NCBI GenBank assembly: GCA_947453125.1
Contig: CANGGC010000119.1
Span: 1 to 7,226 of the forward strand
Source: Planctomycetaceae bacterium
GTDB taxonomy: Bacteria > Planctomycetota > Planctomycetia > Pirellulales > UBA1268
DNA: 7,226 bases
Reading direction: 5' to 3'
Positions within the stretch are counted from its first letter, which is position 1. Each line of letters opens with the position of its first letter. Under the pieces are notes generated by a model. That model saw nothing but the letters and a program-made list of their open reading frames with translations, had not been told where the DNA came from and did not search any database. The translations under genes and the position numbers were made by a program. Of the stretch, positions 1 to 5,810 are shown one piece after another.

Positions 1-986
1 CGATCACCGAGGTCCTCGGCATCGGCATGGTGGCGACGTCGATCGCCGTCGGCGCCTGGCTCGTCATCAACCAGCAGACGGAGATCTTCGGGATCACGAT
101 GTGCGAGCGGCCGATGACGGTGCCGGGCATCATGGTGTTCTTCGGAATGCTCATCGGCGCCAGTGATCCGGTCCGCAAGCTCTCGGGCGTGTTCACCGGG
201 GTAAACGTCGGCATCGTCGGTGCCCAGGCGCTCTACCCGCTCCTCGACACCCCCTCGACGCTCAAGGAATCCTCCGCTCCGCGTTCGCTCCCCCGTCCGC
301 ACCGCGAGATTCGCCTCGAGCGCGTCTCCTTCAGCTACGACGGCATCGACACCGTCCTCGACGACGTCAGCGTTTCGATCAACTTCGGCGAGCGGGTGGC
401 GATTGTCGGCCCCAACGGTGGCGGCAAGAGCACGCTGGTCAACCTCATCTGCCGGTTCTACGACCCGTCGAAGGGGCATGTCCTCATCGACGGCGTGCCG
501 CTCACGGATGTGTCGCTCAAGGACCTCCGCAGCCGGATCGCTCTGGTGACGCAGCAGACGGAGCTGTTCAACGAGTCGATCCTCTACAACATCCGCTACG
601 GCCGTTGGGAAGCCACCGAAGAAGAGATCTTCGAGGCGGCGAAGAAGGCCCACGCCCACGAGTTCATCAGCGACTTCCCCGAAGGCTATGCCACGATGGT
701 GGGCCCCAACGGCTTCCGCCTCTCCGGCGGCCAGCGGCAGCGCATCGCCCTGGCGAGGGCCTTTCTCCGCAATGCCGAGATCCTCGTCCTCGACGAAGCC
801 ACCAGCCAGATCGACGTCGAGAGCGAACGGCTCATCCACGAGGCCCTCGCCCGCTACGTCGAGAACCGGACGGTGATCATGATCACGCACCGGGCAAGCA
901 CGCTCGAACTGGCCGACTCCATTCTTCAGGTGGAGCACGGCAAAGTAACGAAGCGCCCGGCGAAGCAGGCCCTCGCAGCGGCGTGA
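1..986 (+). CDS. ABC exporter, membrane/ATPase fusion subunit (3' part, 5' end outside window)
   Basis: This is the C-terminal end of an ABC exporter half-transporter (MsbA/ABCB type), which couples ATP hydrolysis to export across the inner membrane; the substrate cannot be told. The frame is open from base 3 with no stop before the window edge, so the start and first membrane helices are missing. Counting from the Met at base 27, two hydrophobic stretches (about 1-22 and 32-75) fit the last two helices. The ATPase domain follows from about residue 95: Walker A GPNGGGKST (128-136), Q-loop in VTQQTELF (Q176/Q177), signature LSGGQ (232-236), Walker B ILVLDEA (252-258) and H-loop His288 in MITHR. 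All catalytic motifs are intact, so one active nucleotide site per monomer is expected in a homo- or heterodimer. The D-loop reads SQID rather than the usual SALD. The family call is firm; specificity is unknown. Confidence 0.95.
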   Translation, partial: ITEVLGIGMVATSIAVGAWLVINQQTEIFGITMCERPMTVPGIMVFFGMLIGASDPVRKLSGVFTGVNVGIVGAQALYPLLDTPSTLKESSAPRSLPRPHREIRLERVSFSYDGIDTVLDDVSVSINFGERVAIVGPNGGGKSTLVNLICRFYDPSKGHVLIDGVPLTDVSLKDLRSRIALVTQQTELFNESILYNIRYGRWEATEEEIFEAAKKAHAHEFISDFPEGYATMVGPNGFRLSGGQRQRIALARAFLRNAEILVLDEATSQIDVESERLIHEALARYVENRTVIMITHRASTLELADSILQVEHGKVTKRPAKQALAAA

Positions 987-1345
987 CGTTCTGCCGGCGA
1001 GGGCATTCCCGGGAGCCCGCCTTTGGGTGGTACGTCGGCGGGGCCGGCAAAAGTCTCGTCGTTCCTCGGAGGACCTCGTCACTCCTCGAGCGTTCGCCGA
1101 TCCCCGCCTCGCCTGCTCGCTGTCACAAGAGCGCATCACGCAACGCGCTGCAGCGAGGGGTCGCCCGTGCTCCGAGAGCCGGCCTCGCCGGTGAGCGCAG
1201 CCCGGAGGGCGAAAGCAACAGCGGCGCGGAGAGAGCGGAGGGCATGGATGCCCGTAGCGAACGTCCGGCGACGGGGCACGGGCGTCCCCGAAGCCACGTT
1301 TGGCTCTGAGCTCCAGCAGCCGACCCCGAAAGCCACGTGTAGGCC
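987..1345. other. convergent intergenic gap, no gene
   Basis: This is the 359-bp space between the ends of the ABC exporter gene (+) and rhaB (-). Frames are open through it on both strands, but they continue into the neighbouring genes as shadows and match no family I recognise. Its only clear content is the structured repeat at 1153-1295. I see no U-tailed hairpin terminator; the repeat's long terminal stem is the strongest fold available to end either transcript. Confidence 0.7.
1153..1295 (+). repeat. 143-bp structured dispersed repeat, copy A
   Basis: An ungapped near-copy occurs on the other strand at 4308-4450; I count 133 of 143 identical bases. The ends are inverted: 1157-1174 pairs with 1272-1289 through 16 Watson-Crick pairs, one G-U wobble and one T-T mismatch. 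Inside lie three short hairpins: CCGGC/GCCGG around 1179-1191, GCCC/GGGC at 1200-1210 and GGGCAT/ATGCCC at 1240-1253. The element lies 50 bp past the end of rhaB and 166 bp past the end of the ABC gene. It carries no transposase, so it would be a non-autonomous MITE-like or REP-like element, or a structured RNA/terminator. No target-site duplication is evident. Confidence 0.85.
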
Positions 1346-2827
<1,482 letters not shown>

Positions 2828-2838
2828 CGGATTGAGTC

Positions 2839-2844
2839 ACTCCT
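2839..2844 (-). promoter_or_regulatory. ribosome binding site of rhaB
   Basis: The minus strand reads AGGAGT here, 11 bases before the rhaB ATG. It supports the ATG at 2827 as the start. It is the best Shine-Dalgarno match in this window, where several other genes show none. Confidence 0.6.
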
Positions 2845-2960
2845 GAATCGGAAGGGGCCGGTTTCTCCGCCCCCAGATGTCGCGGGGAGACATTGTCGGG
2901 CTTTCCGAGCGTGGTGACGAGTCCCGCGGCCCGCCCTGCGGCATCAGGCCGTTTGGCCCC

Positions 2961-2982
2961 GGCAAAGCCGGTCGAGTTTGCC
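2961..2982. promoter_or_regulatory. inverted repeat GGCAAA-N10-TTTGCC upstream of rhaB
   Basis: Perfect 6-bp arms (2961-2966 and 2977-2982) are separated by 10 bases; the left arm overlaps a small hairpin CCGGC-AAA-GCCGG (2959-2971). It lies about 135 bp upstream of the rhaB start. It could be an operator for a sugar-responsive repressor, but nothing ties it to a named regulator and such arms can arise by chance. Confidence 0.25.
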
Positions 2983-3038
2983 TCCCCGGGGCAGCAGAGG
3001 AGGGCCCGCCCCCGCCCGAGTCGATAATTGGAGCAGAT

Positions 3039-3097
3039 ATTGCCCGGCAATCATGAGATATCTAAGCAACGATGGTAGGATTGACTGCCAAGGCAAT
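3039..3097 (+). promoter_or_regulatory. paired ATTG...GGCAAT motifs upstream of cysH, candidate operator
   Basis: A perfect palindrome ATTGCC-C-GGCAAT lies at 3039-3051. A related but looser element, ATTG-N3-GCC-AA-GGCAAT, lies at 3080-3097. Both are in the AT-rich stretch 30-90 bp before the proposed cysH start, a suitable place for regulator control. The Rrf2-family protein encoded just downstream is the obvious candidate binder. That link is inference; no consensus for this family was matched. Confidence 0.35.
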
Positions 3098-3127
3098 TTT
3101 TACGCCCTCCAGCGAGCCTTTTTCACC

Positions 3128-3847
3128 GTGAGCGGTCAGTTCTCCCCTCCGACGTTCTCCCCGGAGTCCCTGGCGGCCGCCAGTCGGGCGCTCGAGGGGG
3201 CGGAGCCCCCGGAGATCATCCGCTGGGGGGTGGAGACGTTCGGTGATCGGCTGACGATGGCGACGGCCTTCGGGCCGGAGGGCTGCGCGATCATCCACTG
3301 GCTCGCACAGATCGCCCCGAAGACGTTCGTCTTTAATCTGGAGACGGGCTACCAATTCCCCGAGACGCTCGAGCTCCGCGACCGGATCGCCCGGCGATAC
3401 GGGATCGAAGTCTCGCTCGAGCGGCCCGACACCACCGTCGAGGAGTATGAAAAGCTCCACGGTGGCCCGCTCCATGGCCGGGATCCGGATCGTTGCTGTG
3501 CCGATCGGAAGATTGCCGTCATCCGCCGCGTCCTCTCCCGGTTCGACGCCTGGATGAGCGGGATCCGCCGCGACCAGAGCCCCGACCGGGCCGCGGCTCC
3601 GATCGTGGGCTTCGACGGGAAGTTCGGCGTCGTGAAGATCTCGCCGCTGGCCAACTGGACGAAGGCCAAGATTTGGGACCTCATCGTCCGCGAAGACATC
3701 CCCTACAACCCGCTCCACGACCAGGGCTATGTGAGCATCGGCTGCGCTCCCTGCACCCGTCCGATCCAGCTCGGCGAAGACGAGCGGGCCGGTCGCTGGA
3801 GCGGCTCGGCGAAGACCGAGTGTGGCCTCCATTCCCGTTCCCACTGA
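3128..3847 (+). CDS. cysH: assimilatory adenylylsulfate (APS) reductase, thioredoxin-type
   Basis: Cytoplasmic enzyme that reduces activated sulfate to sulfite, using thioredoxin, in sulfate assimilation toward cysteine. From the GTG at 3128 the protein has 239 residues, a normal family length. Visible are the nucleotide-binding loop TAFGPEG (46-52), LETGYQFPET (71-80), the Cys pair Cys123-Cys124, Cys206-x-x-Cys209, and the C-terminal ECGLH with catalytic Cys232. The CC plus CxxC set binds the [4Fe-4S] cluster of APS reductases and is absent from E. coli-type PAPS reductases, so APS is the likely substrate (EC 1.8.4.10). The start is a choice: the frame is open back to 2978 and has an ATG at 3053, but the extra residues match no part of the family and use codons such as AGA, CTA and AGG that the body avoids. 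No clear Shine-Dalgarno precedes the GTG. The Rrf2 gene follows 8 bp downstream. Confidence 0.9.
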   Translation: MSGQFSPPTFSPESLAAASRALEGAEPPEIIRWGVETFGDRLTMATAFGPEGCAIIHWLAQIAPKTFVFNLETGYQFPETLELRDRIARRYGIEVSLERPDTTVEEYEKLHGGPLHGRDPDRCCADRKIAVIRRVLSRFDAWMSGIRRDQSPDRAAAPIVGFDGKFGVVKISPLANWTKAKIWDLIVREDIPYNPLHDQGYVSIGCAPCTRPIQLGEDERAGRWSGSAKTECGLHSRSH

Positions 3848-3855
3848 CGACTCCC

Positions 3856-4293
3856 ATGCGCCTTTCCGCCAAAACCGAATATGCCGCGATCGCCGTGCTG
3901 GAGCTGGCGCGGAATTGGACGTCGGACGAGCCGGTGCGGATCCGGTCGATCGCCTCGGCCCATGGGGTGCCCTCGCGGTTTCTCGTCCAGATCCTCCTCC
4001 AGCTCAAAGGCGCCGGATTGGTGACGAGCACGCGTGGCGCAGCGGGGGGCTATCAGCTCGCTCGGGCACCGGCGGAGATCACCCTCGACGACGTCTTCCG
4101 GATCATCGAGGGGCCCGACGAGCTCGTCACGGCGGTGACGCAGGATCTGGCCGGGAAGTCGCGGACCGTGTCGGTGCTCCTCGACGCCTGGCGGATGGTG
4201 GCGGGCGCCGAGACGGAGGCGCTCCAGTCGGTGAGCTTTGCCGATCTCGTCGAACGCTCCCGCTTGGCGACCGATCCGATGTATTACATCTGA
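3856..4293 (+). CDS. Rrf2-family transcriptional regulator, cysteine-free (CymR-like)
   Basis: A small winged-helix DNA-binding protein of 145 residues, typical for the family. The opening MRLSAKTEYA is the classic Rrf2 N-terminus. The helix-turn-helix spans about 27-51 (IRSIASAHGVPSRFLVQIL) and the wing 54-70, including TRGAAGGYQLAR. The effector region follows, with DDVFRIIEGP at 78-87. There is no cysteine anywhere, so the protein cannot hold the Fe-S cluster of IscR, NsrR or RsrR through cysteine ligands. This fits the CymR-type branch, which controls sulfur metabolism (in Bacillus subtilis together with CysK). Only 8 bp separate it from cysH, with no visible Shine-Dalgarno, which suggests one transcript and translational coupling. 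I infer that it regulates cysH and itself. The family is certain; the signal it senses is unknown. Confidence 0.9.
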   Translation: MRLSAKTEYAAIAVLELARNWTSDEPVRIRSIASAHGVPSRFLVQILLQLKGAGLVTSTRGAAGGYQLARAPAEITLDDVFRIIEGPDELVTAVTQDLAGKSRTVSVLLDAWRMVAGAETEALQSVSFADLVERSRLATDPMYYI

Positions 4294-4307
4294 CGGCGCT
4301 GATAGCC

Positions 4308-4450
4308 GGCTTCGGGGTCGCCCGTGCCCCCGCGCCGGACGCTCGCTTCGGGCATCCATGCCCTCCGCTCTCTCCGCGCCGCTGTCGCTTTCGCCCTCCG
4401 GGCTGCGCTCACCGGCGAGGCCGGCTTCGGGGGCACGGGCGACCCCTCGC
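4308..4450 (-). repeat. 143-bp structured dispersed repeat, copy B
   Basis: This is the inverted partner of the repeat at 1153-1295, beginning 15 bp after the stop of the Rrf2 gene. Its terminal arms are perfect over 19 bases: 4314-4332 is the exact reverse complement of 4428-4446. Internal hairpins are CCGGC-GAG-GCCGG (4412-4424), GCCC-TCC-GGGC (4393-4403) and GGGCAT-CC-ATGCCC (4350-4363). Homology to copy A includes four bases outside one arm and six outside the other, so the repeat unit is larger than its inverted ends. It lies between the convergent 3' ends of the Rrf2 and zinc-ribbon genes, the same setting as copy A. The rest of that gap (to 4509) shows nothing recognisable. Confidence 0.87.
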
Positions 4451-4509
4451 GAGGAGCCTCTGGGTGGTGCAGCGGAGGCAGTGCTGTTGGCCGTCGTGGC
4501 GATTGCCTT

Positions 4510-4890
4510 TTAGGCCCGCTGCTTGCTCCGTGGCGACTGCACCTTGCAGGGGTCGAACGTGACTCCGAGGTCGTTGTCGCGACAGTCTGGGCAGTAGGTG
4601 TCGTCGATCGGGCTTGCGCCTCCATCAACAAACACCGATCCGTCCGCCATCCATCGCACCCATTCCACGGTCTCCACATCGCGGCTCCCGCACTGCAGGC
4701 AGTAGGGGCGGGGATCTTTTGTGTTGACGCCGTCTGGAAGCGACGCATCCGCTGGCAGGAGCGCCACGATCGTGGCGCCGGGGAGCCTGGAGAAGGGCGA
4801 GCAGCGGGCTAGTGCCTTGCTCGCGAAGGGGCCGACGAGGCGAAGGTCGACTTCCGTGCAGCCGGTGCGAACCACGTAAGCGGTGCCCAT
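4510..4890 (-). CDS. small zinc-ribbon protein of unknown function
   Basis: I do not recognise this 126-residue protein. It carries two CxxC pairs, CLQC (64-67) and CPDC (100-103), 32 residues apart, which is the layout of a zinc ribbon. Between them is a compact segment with VEWVRWMADGSVFVDGG (75-91), which looks like beta strands. A lone Cys115 and a basic tail ending SPRSKQRA follow. The N-terminal 60 residues show no motif; there is no signal peptide and no obvious membrane helix. The ATG at 4890 has GGAG about 11 bases upstream on its own strand. The gene is on the same strand as the toxin-antitoxin pair but separated from it by 187 bp, and has its own candidate promoter. Base composition around it looks less GC-rich than rhaB or DUF2126. 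Zinc binding is likely; a role in nucleic-acid binding is only a guess. Confidence 0.65.
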   Translation of the reverse strand: MGTAYVVRTGCTEVDLRLVGPFASKALARCSPFSRLPGATIVALLPADASLPDGVNTKDPRPYCLQCGSRDVETVEWVRWMADGSVFVDGGASPIDDTYCPDCRDNDLGVTFDPCKVQSPRSKQRA

Positions 4891-4983
4891 GAGCCGAGTT
4901 CTCCATCGAGAGCTTCGTGATGGGCACGCAGACGCTGGTCACCAGAGCCCGCCGCTATGCCCGTATCCAAACCCCATGGATGG

Positions 4984-5012
4984 AGGGTAGTGTACGTAAG
5001 TACACATATCAA
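4984..5012 (-). promoter_or_regulatory. candidate promoter with palindromic spacer for the zinc-ribbon gene
   Basis: Read on the minus strand, TTGATA (5007-5012, five of six bases of the -35 consensus) is followed after 17 bp by TACCCT (4984-4989, a weak -10 with three of six). The spacer holds the inverted repeat GTGTAC-N4-GTACAC (4990-5005). A repressor bound there would block polymerase. The predicted transcript would start about 87 bases before the ATG at 4890. The palindrome is certain; the promoter is tentative because of the poor -10. Confidence 0.4.
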
Positions 5013-5077
5013 GAGCGTGGCAGCGAAGGCCGATTGAGACGCACTCTCGCGATCGAGCCGCCTTGCCCCTCAGGAAA

Positions 5078-5515
5078 TCACGGGGCCATGATGCGGACAC
5101 GTTTCGGTTCGAGCCGCTCGAAGTCTCGGAGGTTGAACGTGTAAAGCCGTTCGCAACGGAGCCGCTCTGCGGCAATGAGATGGAGGGCATCGTAGATGAC
5201 GCCACTAGCCAAGCCGAGCCGGGCGACGCGATCGATCGCCTCGTCATAGTCCTCGCGAGTCGCCTCCACGACCGTCAGGTCGCGGTCGAAATTGGTTCGG
5301 ATCAATCGTGCTGCATCCGTCGGCTGAATTCGGGGTGAGAGCGGTAGGCGAGTGAGAGTCGCGTAGGCCTCGGCAAGCGCATGAGCCGTGCAAAGGCCGG
5401 AGTCACGTCCCTTCCCTCCCCGACTGTGCCGATAACACGCCAAGCTTGCCGAATGATTGGGGAGTTGATCGACCACGGCCGTCACCAACACGGATGTGTC
5501 GAACAACACCTTCAT
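5078..5515 (-). CDS. PIN-domain toxin ribonuclease (VapC-like)
   Basis: A 145-residue protein of the PIN fold, the metal-dependent RNase domain of VapC-type toxins. It begins MKVLFDTSVLV, giving the first acidic ligand Asp6. Further likely ligands are Glu49 in HALAEAYATL, Asp109 in GVIYDALHLIAA, and Asp131 in TFNLRDFERL. All four acidic positions expected of an active PIN nuclease are present, so the toxin looks intact. Its target RNA cannot be inferred. The start is fixed by the antitoxin gene: the ATG at 5515 overlaps that gene's TGA as ATGA, a sign of translational coupling that keeps toxin below antitoxin. The family call is secure; the VapC label is by family and context, and chromosomal PIN proteins occasionally have other jobs. 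Confidence 0.9.
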   Translation of the reverse strand: MKVLFDTSVLVTAVVDQLPNHSASLACYRHSRGGKGRDSGLCTAHALAEAYATLTRLPLSPRIQPTDAARLIRTNFDRDLTVVEATREDYDEAIDRVARLGLASGVIYDALHLIAAERLRCERLYTFNLRDFERLEPKRVRIMAP

Positions 5516-5775
5516 CGTTGCCCCGCCGTCCCCTGGGCACGGGCTTCCCTCTCCCCGCGCAGCAGCGCGACGATGTCGATGGGCGATTCGCCGCTGCCGT
5601 GATGGACCAGCACCCCATCCCGCTCGACGAGCGCGGGCTGTGCATGAGCAGGCCGGATCATCACGCCGTCGGCCACCACCTCAATCACGAGTTCAACGCC
5701 AGGGGACAGGCCGCACTGCTCCCGCAGACGCTTCGGCACCACCACCCGCCCCGCTCCGTCAATGGTAGTCTTCAT
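5512..5775 (-). CDS. AbrB/MazE-type antitoxin of the PIN toxin pair
   Basis: An 87-residue protein with an N-terminal swapped-hairpin (SpoVT/AbrB) DNA-binding domain: MKTTIDGAGRVVVPKRLREQCGLSPGVELVIEV shows the conserved Gly-Arg-Val-Val-x-Pro-Lys core (9-15) and the GLSPG turn (22-26). The C-terminal part (about 45-87) would bind and block the toxin; it ends in a charged, flexible-looking tail after DIVALLRGE. Such antitoxins neutralise their partner and, alone or in complex, repress their own promoter. The frame extends upstream of 5775, but those residues are arginine-rich shadow of the DUF2126 gene, and MKTTID is the standard family start. No Shine-Dalgarno precedes the ATG; promoter geometry suggests a leaderless message. 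The toxin gene overlaps its end by four bases. Confidence 0.9.
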   Translation of the reverse strand: MKTTIDGAGRVVVPKRLREQCGLSPGVELVIEVVADGVMIRPAHAQPALVERDGVLVHHGSGESPIDIVALLRGEREARAQGTAGQR

Positions 5776-5776
5776 T

Positions 5777-5794
5777 CCAGAATGGTATTTCTGG
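5777..5794. promoter_or_regulatory. palindromic operator of the toxin-antitoxin pair
   Basis: CCAGAA-N6-TTCTGG is a perfect 6-bp-arm inverted repeat ending two bases before the antitoxin ATG and enclosing the candidate -10 box. A second copy of its central AATGGTA (5781-5787) occurs exactly 20 bp away inside the antitoxin gene (5761-5767), about two helical turns. This is where an AbrB/MazE-type autorepressor would be expected to bind. Confidence 0.55.
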
Positions 5795-5810
5795 TGGCAG
5801 TCCGCGTCAA
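5782..5810 (-). promoter_or_regulatory. candidate promoter of the toxin-antitoxin pair, probably leaderless
   Basis: On the minus strand, TTGACG (5805-5810, five of six) and TACCAT (5782-5787, four of six) are 17 bp apart, the ideal sigma-70 spacing. The usual start distance puts +1 at or next to the A of the antitoxin ATG (5775). The -35 box contains the TGA stop of the upstream DUF2126 gene. Confidence 0.5.

Larger units (their letters stand above)
2828..3127. other. divergent regulatory gap between rhaB and cysH
   Basis: These 300 bases separate two divergent starts and must carry both promoters. The rhaB-side two thirds are GC-rich. The cysH-side part (about 3020-3125) is clearly more AT-rich than the surrounding genes and holds paired ATTG/GGCAAT motifs. 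I could not find a convincing -35/-10 pair for either gene. A TTGACT hexamer at 3081-3086 has no -10 partner at normal spacing. No small gene is supported. Confidence 0.6.

Noticed and set aside
3081..3086. TTGACT as the cysH -35 box
   Set aside because: No acceptable -10 hexamer lies 15-19 bp downstream.
3062..3844. Long open frame on the - strand opposite cysH (260 codons)
   Set aside because: cysH has all family motifs on the other strand; this frame gives an unrecognisable composition-driven protein.
4809..5012. Small open frame (67 codons) over the zinc-ribbon promoter
   Set aside because: No motif, no ribosome site, and it overlaps both the promoter palindrome and the start of a better-supported gene.
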